From NCBI RefSeq assembly GCF_003254395.2, contig NC_037639.1, positions 6,831,501 through 6,895,500 of the forward strand: DNA of 64,000 nt, given 5' to 3'. The translations under genes and the position numbers were made by a program. Under the pieces are notes generated by a model. The model did not search any database and was not told the DNA's origin. It saw only the letters and a list, made by a program, of their open reading frames with translations. The stretch is from Apis mellifera. Taxonomy: Eukaryota; Arthropoda; Insecta; Hymenoptera; Apidae. The first letter of the stretch is position 1; each line of letters begins with the position of its first letter. This document shows, piece by piece, positions 27,901-38,578 of this stretch.

Positions 27901-28380
27901 CAATTTGACATCTTATCAACGAGACGCGAAGGATGGATATTGTATCGGATAAGAATTATCGATCGAATTACGAAAATAATCATCGACAACACGGATAAGA
28001 ATTAAGAGAAATCACAATGTTTCCTCCCCGCTAATAAAAAGAGGAAAGGATCGGCATGCGATCTGTTAAAAAAAAAAAATTAATCAACGACCGAGCAAAC
28101 GCGCGATAACAGAAAATGGAATAAGAAGAAGAAAAAAGAAGGAAGAGAAAAGAAAGGAAAAATATTTCTTGCCGGTTGAAATGAAGATACCGCGAATTTA
28201 CGGGGAGAGCCGGGGCGCGCTCGAATGAAATTAAAACCTGCGGGGTAACCGGGCGACGAATCTAAACCGTGCCAGCATCAAGATCCCGAGGATGCAAGAA
28301 CTTAACCGCGCGCGCCACCCCGTAGATAAGAGCAGCGTTCGATGGTGGTGGGATGTAGAGGGTGGTAGAGGGGTGAGGTG
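24964..28380. other. Non-coding stretch around the 25.7 kb island, becoming GC-richer after 27.3 kb
   Basis: 25.0-27.28 kb is extremely AT-rich and, apart from the 25.7 kb island, holds nothing I can name. From about 27.3 kb composition changes to CpG-rich DNA that leads into the 28.5 kb promoter. Frames on both strands at 27.29-27.88 kb overlap each other and have no splice support, so I leave them uncalled. Confidence 0.45.
25690..25803. promoter_or_regulatory. Small GC-rich island with DRE (TATCGATA) and splice donor
   Basis: About 110 bases of GC- and CpG-rich sequence stand out in DNA that is otherwise nearly all A and T. They contain AGTGGCGC (25770-25777), the 8-bp DRE core TATCGATA (25785-25792) and, on the plus strand, the donor GTAAGT at 25798-25803. 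In insects DRE marks housekeeping promoters bound by DREF or BEAF. Direction is uncertain. The donor favours a plus-strand first exon, but a DRE usually lies upstream of the start site, which fits a minus-strand transcript starting near 25720-25760. No coding frame is supported. Confidence 0.4.
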
Positions 28381-28395
28381 AGCTTTTGCAAGCTC

Positions 28396-28405
28396 GTGGC
28401 GCCAC
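28396..28405. promoter_or_regulatory. GTGGCGCCAC palindrome upstream of the 28.49 kb promoter
   Basis: A perfect 10-bp palindrome lies about 81-90 bases ahead of the predicted start. A second 10-bp palindrome, GCTTGCAAGC, lies at 28456-28465 (-30 to -21), where a TATA box would be expected. Both are seen directly. Their binding proteins are unknown. Confidence 0.4.
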
Positions 28406-28483
28406 TTGCGTGGCCTCCCCAGCGGTTGAAAGGGGTGAGAGGTTTGGGGGCTGGTGCTTGCAAGCCTCGATTCTAGGCTTCAG

Positions 28484-28518
28484 TCAGTCGTGCGAGGAGC
28501 GAGACTCGCTAGGGTCGA
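28484..28518 (+). promoter_or_regulatory. Core promoter: initiator TCAGTC with DPE at exactly +28
   Basis: TCAGTC at 28484-28489 matches the arthropod initiator TCAGTY and sets +1 at A 28486. From that base, +28 is 28513, where GGTCG (28513-28517) matches the downstream promoter element RGWYV. DPE function needs this exact spacing in Drosophila, so the coincidence of both elements is strong evidence. No TATA box is present at -30, as expected for DPE promoters. The surrounding 28.2-28.8 kb is the most GC-rich part of the window. DPE promoters often drive developmental genes with long introns, which fits the empty DNA downstream. Confidence 0.65.
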
Positions 28519-28798
28519 AGGCTCGTTGGCGACCGTGCTGGTCTCACCCTTCTCGGCGGACTGTTCCCTCGGGACAGGCTCCACCTGTTTATCGTTCCGT
28601 CGTGTAAACCAGCAAAAGGAAAAGAAAAAAAAGCGCACCGTGTGAAACAAAACGTGAGAGAAATGTTGGCGGCGTTGATCAGAATGGAGAATCGTGGGCC
28701 GATCGAACGATACACGAGATAATCGTGGTGAAAGAGGTGGATGAGTGCCGGCAGCCTAAACCAGTGATTTCGGCGTGATTACCAGCTTAATTGATCAG
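28486..28798 (+). other. Putative non-coding first exon (5' UTR) downstream of the Inr/DPE promoter
   Basis: From the predicted start at 28486 the sequence stays GC-rich. A candidate donor CAG|GTGCGG gives an exon end at 28798. That donor is weak at positions +3 to +6, and AAC|GTGAGA near 28653 is an alternative. The first ATG (28663) opens a 19-codon upstream ORF (MLAALIRMENRGPIERYTR) closed at 28722. No longer ATG-initiated frame fits. I infer a 5' UTR exon whose coding exons lie beyond the window or are too short to find by eye. Confidence 0.35.
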
Positions 28799-28898
28799 GT
28801 GCGGTATATATCGAGCACTTAACTTAACGTGATACTCGGCTATGCTCTGCTACACGTTATGCGTACATTATTCTAACTAGCACGAATTCCTTTCCTCC

Positions 28899-28948
28899 GT
28901 TTCTCTCTTTTTCTTTCTCTTTCTTCTTTCTTTCTCTTTCTCTTTCTC
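28899..28948 (+). repeat. Pure pyrimidine tract, (TTTCTC)n-like
   Basis: Fifty bases without a purine, built mainly from TTTC and TTTCTC words, lie just downstream of the putative first exon. It is a polypurine/polypyrimidine microsatellite, potentially able to form triplex DNA. Confidence 0.75.
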
Positions 28949-31900
28949 ATTCTATCTATCGTTCACGTTGTCCTCCCTCGCTTTCTCCTTTTGTATCGAT
29001 GGCCTCTTTTCACTGTGTCTTTCTCTGTAACAATTTTTTCTTCATCTCTCCCGCATCTTCGCATCTTCGTTTCTATGCCTCTTATCCTCTCTTCTACTCT
29101 TCCTTCCCAGATATCTTGCCTCTCTTTTTTACCTCTCCCTTTTCTGACCTTCCCTGTCTTCCGGCCTCTCGGCTGATTAACCGTGAAATGGGGTGATTAC
29201 GAACGCGACGACACGCGCACATACGTAAATGCGCATACATTGTAACGACAGCGGATGGAAAAGGGGATGCAACGTGACCTCGTGGCGAATATTCTTCTTT
29301 TCGTGCGCGAGTCGGTCGGTAAGAGCACCAGATGAGGGTTGCCAGGCCGCTTTTTTTTTTTTCTCGCCAACACAGGACGACACTTTGGAACGTCGGGTCA
29401 CCACTTCTATCGAGTGATTTCCGTTCTCCTTTCTTCTTAAACCGTATGAATATTCTACGAGCAATTTGTTCCTTGTTGATTACTCTTTCGGTGTAATTCT
29501 TTTTTTCAATTGAAATTAATTGAACTCGTTAATTGTGAATTATCGAAAAATGTTTTTCAACGTACGATTCCTGTGTATATATCTATACGTCAAATATTTG
29601 GTGAAAAATTGGTGAAAATTCAAATATTTCTTTTCTTTTTTTCTTTTTTTTTTTTTTCTCTAAGGTAAATATGTACGAATGCATGTTTATGACGAGCATT
29701 GTACGAGAAAATCGAAAGTTTGTGTGAATGTACGGAAAAACCCTGCGAAAAAATTATTCTCTATCATGCAAGAATTGAATATAACTGTTTCCTAGAAGCA
29801 CAAAGGCCATTGTGTAACAGTTTCTAAAAGTGAAGTTCAAGGTAAACATTAATAAGGTTAATGTATGTATTCACTCGGTACTTCAAGATAACGATACTCT
29901 CTGAAACAGGAGATTTCTTTTATTCTTGAGTGTTTTCTCTATTTATAAACTTCTCGGATAAAAGAATTCTTTTAAAAAATCATCATCGTAATAAAAATAA
30001 TATTTAAGAATATATATCTATTCGAAATATATTTAGAAGATTAGAATAAGAAATTTTATAAAAAGAATCAAACGAGAAGATAAGCAATAGATGATGAATA
30101 AAAATATTCAGAAATTTTGATGGAAATAACAATCGAGGAATTAACAATTACTTTACTTTTTTTAACGCCTAATAAAAGTTTCTTGGACAAACTGATTGAT
30201 CGAATGAAATTAAATGGATGAATCTTTCCCTTTATTCGGTGGGACGCGTTTCTAATCAACTTCTTTTCAAGATCTCTTCCATTTCGTAGTTTCATTTCCA
30301 CCTTGGCACCGTTCAAATTCTCTTCTATCTCGATCAATGAACTTGGTAACTGAGAGCCGAAAGGTAAGCACACGTCTTGCGGAGTAGCGGAGTTTATGGC
30401 CTAGTCAGACCTAATAGGATCGATATTTAGGGAAAAAAGTAGCGTACGCGTGAATTCCTGGATTTAAAGCTGGCACAAGTGGAAGTTGAGACTATATGCT
30501 TTTTTATTTTGTCTCTCTCTCTCTTTTTTTTTTTTTTTTTTTTTAATTCCAGCGGCAAAAAATATGCTTCATTTTCAAATTAAATTCTTCGAATACTCGC
30601 GATGAACGTTTCGATTAGATTGATTCGAATATTTTATCATACTTTCCATCCATCAAAAAAACGTGCTCGAGTATGTGAAAGAGTTAATATTAGTTTCCAA
30701 CATTTCCTCTCGTCGAAAAGTCGAAAGTTTTTAAAAAAAAAAAAAAAAACGTATCTCGTAACGCAATCAAACGCCAACTATTAAGTAAATACATCTACAG
30801 ATTTCGTTTCCATTTACATTAATATTGGACAGAAGCGAAATTTTTCAAATGATATGCTTAAATAAAAATTCCAATGGTGGTGAAGAAAAATTGTAATAAA
30901 ACAATCGTAATAAAACAAATTTTTGTATTCGACGTAACACAGAACTGACCTACTATTTAATATTATCCCGCTTTCTTTGCCAACGGCTATTACTCAAAGC
31001 GACACAATTGCAATTCAAGAAACATCGTATTTTTTTGTACCAAGCCAAGTGATACATAATTTTAGAAACAAAATTTTCCTAATCCTGTATTAAATTACAG
31101 ATAAAATAGATTGGATAGCGAAGAATATTTCGATATTTCCTGATCGACGATGAATTAACGAATGTCAGTCGTTGGCCAGTTGGCGTGTATTACCAATCAA
31201 ATCAAATGTTATCACGAGTAATAACGTTTTACACGAATTAAAGATATAAAATGCAAAACAATGGCCAATACACATACGAAAGCAGAGTCGCGTGCGTATT
31301 TGCAGCGCATCCGATTAAATTTCAAACTCGATCGGGTGTGGCGTAAAACCAATTCGTGATTTGAAAACCATTTTTTTTTTTTTTTTTTTGTTTTCGCCTG
31401 TCTACATCCGTGTACACTCGTCAGATGGATCGACCGAACGTTTGAGCTCAAGGGTCGTTTGAACTCGATATCTCGTCAGCATGAGTACGCCGCTGTCGTG
31501 CCACGACCTAAATGATTTTAAAAAGGAAGAAAATCCGTCTCATCCCCGAGAGGACGGCATATGACGTCTCGCGCAGCTGGTTCACGTGCACGAGCAATTC
31601 ACAAAAGGGGAGAAATGCAAGGCCGTGCCTCGTGGAAATTGCGAAATATCGACGAAAAAATACCGATCTTCGTTCTACGCAGCAAAGATTCGAATCGATT
31701 CGAATTTTTTTCATCCCTCGCCTATTCCTAATTCTTCGATCAATCACGATCGATGCTTCTCGATCATTTTAACGCTTGTATATATAATTTTCGAAAAAAA
31801 GAAATTTAAAATAGAATCGAATGAATTTAAATATTTAAACGTGAATTTATCGTCGTGAATGAAAGAAAACTTCGCGAAGATAGAAATGAAAAGATGTGAT

Positions 31901-32946
31901 AAAAGAAAACAGAAAAGATAAATTAGACTTTTACGTGGAAGCATAAATGATCGTAGTTTCGAATTTCTGATGTAACAACATTGATCGTTCCGCAACGAAT
32001 TTCATCCCTCTACGCCAAAAAAAAGTAACGTATTCATGAAACGACAGGAAGAAGGATGCTACCAGGTAAGATTAATGCTGGAAAACGGAGGCAAATAGAA
32101 CCGGAAAATATACGAAAGAGATAAAAGAACATCGATAAAGTGAAAAAATATTCGTTACTACGAAACGAAACATTTACCATCGTTTATTATCACGATCAAA
32201 ACCATGTGTAGACATCTAAATACGGGGAAATGAAACACGTGAGTGTTTGAATTGAAGAGAGAACGGTAGATATTTTTCTTGAACGTTATTGCAAGCGTGC
32301 AAAAGGGAAAAGCGAACATTTCATTGATACAGAACGGTTGCTCGGCAAACGCTTTTTCCCCCAAAGTAAAATCACTGGTTGGGGGATGATCGACGCCCAC
32401 GAGGAAAATAAAAAAAAAAAAAGAAAAAAATGGAAAAATATAGAGGGAGAGGAAATAAATAGGGAGGAAGATAGAAGATACGAAAAGTTCGATAGAGAAG
32501 TATCAGCGACAATGGGCGAAAGGGAATAAAAGAAATCGCAAAAGTTGTGATTCCCACGAAAATGTATCTGCTGGCTGTGACGAATGTCGAGCTCGAGTGC
32601 AAAGCAGCGCAAACGATATTATCCATACACCCTTTGTTAAGCCAGCTGCGCCCATTTCGTACGTATGTACATGTATAAGTTTGGTATATGTGAGTACAGC
32701 TGGCACAAGGTTGCACACCTAAAACGTGCTGCGCGTCATAAGCTCCCTCGATCTACTACTGCACTGCGTTTTAACTGTACACCCTTCCCTCTCTACATAT
32801 ATATACACACATACATAGGAAGGATGCATATTTTTTCATGGACATTGGACATATACGCGAGCATTAGAAGTTAAGTAGCTCGAAGAATTTTTTATGATCA
32901 ATTTACTTAGGTAGATAATTCGAATATATCGGTTGACTTATATCAT

Positions 32947-32999
32947 GGATCGATGAAGTTGAGAAAAAGTTGGGATCGATGAAGTTGGGAGAGAAGTTG
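32947..32999 (+). repeat. Tandem duplication of a 26/27-bp unit
   Basis: Two adjacent units start GGATCGATGAAGTTG and end AAGTTG, differing at a few purines between. A third partial start, GGATT, follows. It is a recent minisatellite-like duplication with no coding context. Confidence 0.8.
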
Positions 33000-33190
33000 G
33001 GATTCCCTCTTTCGATTCATGATCAACCGTTCAACCTTTCGTTCGTGAACTTCTAACGCAAAGGAGAGGGAGGATTTATGAATGGAATGTTTTCTAGTTT
33101 TGCTTGCTGGAAGCAATTTGTATGTAAAATCGAAAGGGTGGTTTGCGTAAGGTTAAAGTTTTTTAAAGTAGCATCAAGTACTGCCGTGCT

Positions 33191-33209
33191 TAATAATAAT
33201 AATAATAAT
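33191..33209. repeat. (TAA)6 microsatellite
   Basis: A short uninterrupted TAA run followed within ten bases by TATCGATA. No gene is nearby. Confidence 0.8.
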
Positions 33210-34103
33210 TTATCGATAAATAAAAATTAAAAATTTATATACTATACTCTTCGAAAAGGATAAGAAGATTTTTTAAATATATTTTTTTTTAAATAATTGA
33301 AATCTAATAATTGAAATATCTGTTGAATAACCTATGAGCATTATAAGCATTGCATGGATCATGAATAAAAAATCAAGACTCTGTCATCGATCTAACCATT
33401 GAAACGATACGAAAGTTTTGAAAATTGGTGGCGAGAAATAGAATAAAATATCCGATTTAAAGAATCTAAAATATATTTGATACGCTTTCGCGCGCTTTTA
33501 AAAGTAAGAATTTTAAAAAGCATCTATGCGGAGAAATGAACTTTTTTTTTTTTTTTTTTAGGAGCACTTTGAAACAGGTGTGCCGGGTGAAAAGTGGGTT
33601 ATCAAATTCAATGTCACACACAAGCCCTAAAAGATTCGTAATTAGATGGAAGCGTGGAAGCCAGGGAAATGGAGGCCTACCGAATTACTCTTCCCTCTAC
33701 TACTGTTCAAAAGTGCTCGAGCAATGGTACAACGCGAGCTACGTCCTCGATAATTAAATTTCGATTCCGCGGGAATAATACAATAATATACTGCCGCGCC
33801 ACTCCACCCTTTAATTTGTTTTCTCTCTGCACCTTTTAAAAGGGAACTTCTGGAAATAAATGCTTTCAACCGCGGCACGCCGAACTTTTAAAACAAAGAG
33901 GCAAGAAGTTTCGGGTGCTAATATTTTCACCTGGCTGCGGGCAAATTTTAATAACCGGCCACGCAAAATCCCGGCCATTATTGGTGGCCTGTTATAAACG
34001 TACGGGAGAGTAAAGTCATCGATATTTCGCGGGAAAAGGTAATTTCTGAAAAAACAAACTTAATCGAAGAGCTGCCTGTATATACTCCTTTTTATTTCTC
34101 TCT

Positions 34104-34127
34104 TCTCTCTCTCTCTCTCTCTCTCTC
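34104..34127. repeat. (TC)12 microsatellite
   Basis: Twelve uninterrupted TC dinucleotides at the downstream edge of the 33.6-34.0 kb GC-richer island. In insects GAGA-factor-type proteins can bind (GA)n/(CT)n tracts. That role is inferred. Confidence 0.85.
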
Positions 34128-35195
34128 CCCTCTGTTTCCTCTTTTTTCGTGAATACCATCGACCAATCAATATAATCTACGCCAATGGATTACGCATGGA
34201 TAAAAAAATTCATATAAATTTACCCACCACTATTTACAACCCTATTGTTTGCACATCAATCGTATCTCCCGCATGAAAATCGTAGACTTTATCGATGATA
34301 CGCACGTTATTGCACGATTTGTTTTATGACCTTTCGATAACTCGATGGGGAAAGAGTAGCGGAAATAAAGGTTTTGAAATTTTTAAAAATGAATAGGGAA
34401 ATGATAAAGGTATATAGATCAAAATGACGGAATATGGAAATTGCAAATAACCAAGGTCATTAAAGGGCACGTCAAAGTTTATTTATACAAATATTTATAC
34501 GTAGATGGCACGTGTTTCAACATATATTTAAAGTTAAAAGTCAAAAATCATTCTTCCTCGTTATTTGTTACAATGCGGTGCCGTTTTGAACGACATGTGT
34601 CACGATTTTTGTATAAAAAAATCAATTCAAAATAATTTTGGCTTATAAAAAATTATTTTAAATAGAGCATACTTTTAATCTTCTCCAAATATTTATTTTT
34701 TTTTTTTTTTTACGATATTTCCAGTAACTTTTACGACATTTTTTTCCAATTTTAAACTCACGTAGAAGGGAAAATTAAATTTCAATATTTACAGTATAAA
34801 TTTTAGTTATCAATATGTTTTTTTTAAATTGTATTTGATAATAATTAAGAAAAATTAAAAAGTAAAATTTAAATATCATCATCCTAATATTTTATTTCGC
34901 TCTATTTTTTACGCTTCGATTAAAAGGGGATAAATTTTATTATCGATATACAAATATAATTTTTTTCTTAATCATGTTCGATAATAATTGACAGAAGAAA
35001 AAAAAAGCAATCGATCTAACATTTTATTTCACTCTATTCTATTCAATATTTTACGCTATTTCACGTGAAACGCATCGAGTAAATGGCCACGTTTACCGGT
35101 TAAAAGGCGAAAGATTAAAAAAACGTTGGAAAGATTGTATCATCGTGAGGAAAGCTATTTCCACGAGCATGAATCGCTCGTTAAACGACGATACA

Positions 35196-35242
35196 GTGCA
35201 TGTATCATAGCCGTGTATGCATTTCCTATGCATACATTGCAC
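35196..35242. repeat. Nested inverted repeat around TGTATGCAT / ATGCATACA
   Basis: TGTATGCAT (35214-35222) and ATGCATACA (35228-35236) are perfect 9-bp inverted arms with a 5-base spacer. GTGCA (35196-35200) and TGCAC (35238-35242) form outer complementary arms. ATGCAT resembles POU/octamer half-sites. It lies in a GC-richer, regulatory-looking island. Confidence 0.6.
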
Positions 35243-36698
35243 GCGTGACACATATACGGCCGGCGTTAATGGCCGTCGTCCATTCGTTTACGAAAGTAGA
35301 ATCAGGAAACGTCCGATATCGTTGCTGAGCACGGGAGATCGAGTGTTTACTAATGCCAGATACACGGCCTCAATCACCTGCTAGTCCAGAAATGTCTACC
35401 GTCCAATGTAAATCCGTATTTCCCAGACTATAAGCGATATCGAGCCGGCTACCTTTTCTGATAAACTTGGCCTAGTGGCACGGTAATTTAAATATCGTTG
35501 CACGGAACTCAAACGTTTCCAAGTGGAAAAACAAACCATAAATAATAGTATCTTGATCTAACATCGAACGAGTATCTTTTAATCTTGAACCAACCATGAC
35601 ATTGTTTCGTGAGTATGAATATCTAATCGCATCTTTAATTCGCGTTCTTCTACGTGTTCCATCGAGTACTCTATTATTGTTTGTTGTATAAATTAGTATA
35701 TAATTATAATATATTTGATAGAAAAAAAAAAGAAGTTTTCATCGTAAATTTATCGAGTTTCCTTTCTCGCAATTTTTCCAAGACTTTTTCAACTTCTTCC
35801 TTGCATGAAGAATATAGTGCAATTTATCAAGCTGCCTGATACGCTAGAGAAAACGTAACTTGAGATATCAAATCCAGGAAGAAGACATTCTTTGGCGGCT
35901 TAACCGGTTAAACCAATCGTAAGAATATCAATCACGTACCAACATTTCGATTCGTACTTTTTCCATCGCAACATTCATCACGCTTTATTTACTATACTTA
36001 TTTACTTACTTAATATTTATAATTCATTGAAAGAGATGAATTTTCATTCAAGAGAATGATGATGAAACTTTGATACATAAACAAAATTCTATATCTTATA
36101 AAAATAATTTGAAAAATCGTTAAACTGGTCGAAGAAAATCGTAAAACAACGTTGCTAAGTAAATCAAAGTCTGGAGGCAAGATTGGACGTTCCACGTGTC
36201 TGCAACATTGGCACGACGAAACATCGGCCCCTTGGTTACGAAGAAAATCGATCGAGATTCGGATAACTTTTATTGCGCTCCACTTTGTTTCCGGCCTGTC
36301 ACAAGGGAAGAACGTAAATAACGGGGTTGCACGAAACTGGCGGAGGGTGGGCTTCACTTTCGCGAACTTTCATGAACTTAACGGTATACGAACATTGTTC
36401 ATCCCGTTTCATACTCCCACCGGGTATTAACCCATTAACACCCCCGGCCTACATTAACTTCGGTTGCCAAGTATAATTGGCATTATATATCGTAGTCCGT
36501 TTCATCCGGCCGCTGCATCGGGCAAGCAGAAATTTAGTGCGCCAATTAACCACCAATTACCACATTGATAATCTTACATTACTCTATAGGGAGAAAATCA
36601 TCACGGTTCATTTACCAATACACGCTTGACGACGTTCGTTGATCGATTAACGAAACGTTTCGTTCGATTCCCATTAAATTAAAAAAAAACCTGATTGA

Positions 36699-36720
36699 CG
36701 TTGATTTTTAAAAATCAACG
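36699..36720. repeat. Perfect 22-bp palindrome
   Basis: The half-site CGTTGATTTTT is followed directly by its reverse complement with no spacer. A third partial copy of the half (GTCGATTTTTA) lies about ten bases on. It could be a homodimer binding site or a cruciform-prone sequence. Confidence 0.7.
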
Positions 36721-37438
36721 ACAGCGTCGATTTTTAATAAATAGAAACGAAAATAATATTTTTATATCGGATTAATTGAAATTAAACATTTCCGAGAGAT
36801 GTTTTTATTAATAATTAAACATTTGTGGTATATATATGAAATATTCGTTGAAGAAATATAATGTGGCGTCCAATATTTTATCTTCAACACCGACAAAACG
36901 AGAAAAATTGATAAGAGAACCAGGTTTCACCTAAATTGAATTCCAATTTTTTTCAAATCAACTTTGACTAATCTTATATTCAAATCAGAATTATTACAGG
37001 AATTCATTGAATTTGATTCAGAGAGATCAAAAAAAAGCTTTTAGAGAAACGCACACGCACGTATGTAGCATAGATTCTGAGAATAAAAGAATTCTTGATA
37101 CTCTGGAATAACTACGATCGTGGAATAACAAAAATATTCTTCTTTAAACTTCTCCTACCTATTCATACATACACACATATACATGTAAGTACATTGACGT
37201 ACTTTAACATGTAATTCCCTCGAACGACGTTCAAACCGGTCAGTGCAACATCTCTCGGATTCGAGCTTTTCACCCGTGAAATTAATCTTCCATGCAAGGG
37301 GTCAGCGCAAAATGTCAGGACCTGAAACCAGAACGCGGCCCACGCTCTTTTCGCGCTCTTGTAACGAAACTTTTGGCATTCCTTGCATACTTTCGCCTCG
37401 TGCATCCTCCTGTACTGTGCTTATAACGTGACATCGGC

Positions 37439-37500
37439 CACGAACGCGAGAGAAATGTAATGACGTTATCGCCATACAGCAGCCAATCTTGAAGTCTGTC
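37439..37500 (+). repeat. Dispersed repeat, copy A (partial)
   Basis: It contains GTAATGACGTTATCGCCATA then CAGCAGCCAATCTTGAAG, matching copy C (46228-46337) at most positions over about 45 bases and beginning with the same ACGAACG/GCGAACG word. Relative to copies B and C it has a short insertion after that word and does not continue into the ATGCAGGTGCAT part. It lies 150 bp before the MITE at 37650. Confidence 0.5.
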
Positions 37501-37649
37501 CGATCGAGGGGTGGTTGCAACCCTTCCGCTTGAATTCTATCGACGAATACAGTTTTGCATGCGAGACGACGCACAAACCACGTTTGATGCTGTTATTGAT
37601 ACGTTCTATACCCGTACCCACGCATGCACGCATATATATATAAAATATA

Positions 37650-37923
37650 CAGTCAGTTACAAAAGTATCGAATATTATTTTAATAATAAGGAATGATCCA
37701 ACGTAATGAAAATTACGACACGATGGTAGAGGCATTAAAACTTAAACTCTATTTCGCTGGCTGTTAGCCATATTTTGGAAAAAATAATTTCACTCTCTGA
37801 TATTTCACTGGAGAAATACAAATTATTATACTTATTGCACTAAAGTTTCGTTACGTGTAGAATTTTCATTGACTTTGATAAACGCAACTTTTTAAACTGT
37901 ATCAAAACTTTTATGGTTGGCTG
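37650..37923. mobile_element. Tc1/mariner-type MITE (non-autonomous), 274 bp, with TA target duplication
   Basis: The left end reads CAGTCAGTTACAAAAGTAT. The right end, read inwards on the other strand, is CAGCCAACCATAAAAGTTT. These match at 13 of 19 positions and nearly all differences are transitions. Both ends are flanked by TA (37648-37649 and 37924-37925), the duplication made by Tc1/mariner transposases. A CAGT...AAAAGT-type end is characteristic of Tc1-like elements. The interior has no transposase frame. The drift between the inverted repeats shows an old, immobile copy. It does not disrupt any gene I can see. Confidence 0.7.
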
Positions 37924-38471
37924 TATCTACGTATATATACGTATGTGCGCGCAATTCAAGCTAGGATAAAATATTCAATAATAAACTGTGCTTTGGAGTA
38001 AAGTAAAAAACGAAATATAATTTCTAGACGAATATAATAATTTTACTCTTTTCGTTGGATTTGAAAGGAACGCGAACTCGATTCGAAAAAAAAAAAATTC
38101 CTAGTTTTTATTCTTGATCGATTATCAACCTTCTATTTTGAACTTTAATTAACGCTTCTGGCAAGATTAAATTTCTTCGCACAATGGAATATGAAAACCG
38201 TACATTAGAACGAATGAATGGAACGGTTTGCTGTTTTGCGCGGCTGAAAAAGGTATCCTGTATTATTAAGATACACGCGCAATCTTTCTTTCTTTTTTAA
38301 TCTCTATACCGCCCGTTTGAATTAACCATTGTCCATTTCATAATCGCGTCAATCAACAATGTAATTGTTCTTCAATATTTTTTTTGCCCGACTATCAATA
38401 ATCCGTGATTAATCCGCAGTGATTCCACCTCGAAAGATATAGCTCGCGTGTTGAGCTTGCGATTACGATTT

Positions 38472-38578
38472 CACGAACGGTATAATAACGTTATCTCTGC
38501 ACTGTCTACCTCGAAACCTCCTGCTGTGCCACGTGTACTTTCGCCATTCTATGCAGGTGCATTGTTTGCAAGTAATTT
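38472..38578 (+). repeat. Dispersed repeat, copy B
   Basis: From CACGAACGGTATAATAACG through TGCAGGTGCATTGTTTGC this copy aligns with copy C over its whole length, at about 70% identity by eye with only small gaps. The best-conserved parts are the left block GAACGGT.TAATAACGTTATCT and the right block ATGCAGGTGCATTG, which contains the palindrome ATGCA-GG-TGCAT and the E-box CAGGTG. No coding frame spans it. Confidence 0.7.

Larger units (their letters stand above)
28949..37438. other. Non-coding stretch with regulatory-looking GC islands
   Basis: No exon is convincing here. The stretch could be the first intron of the gene starting at 28.49 kb. GC-richer, low-repeat islands at 29.2-29.4, 33.64-34.0 and 35.05-36.6 kb look like conserved non-coding DNA. 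The last contains several inverted repeats, TAAT homeobox-like words and an NF1-like TTGCCAAGTATAATTGGCA at about 36463-36482. Poly-T runs occur at 30524-30544, 31371-31389 and 33541-33559. Confidence 0.45.

Noticed and set aside
29177..29464. Overlapping frames on both strands in the 29.2-29.46 kb GC-richer zone
   Set aside because: The frames overlap on opposite strands, include a poly-Lys/poly-Phe stretch from a homopolymer, and lack splice sites.
32036..32065. ATG plus ten codons (MKRQEEGCYQ) ending at a strong donor CAG|GTAAGA
   Set aside because: The donor is good and the frame ends in phase 0, but ten codons with T at -3, no promoter and no partner exon are too little to call a start exon.
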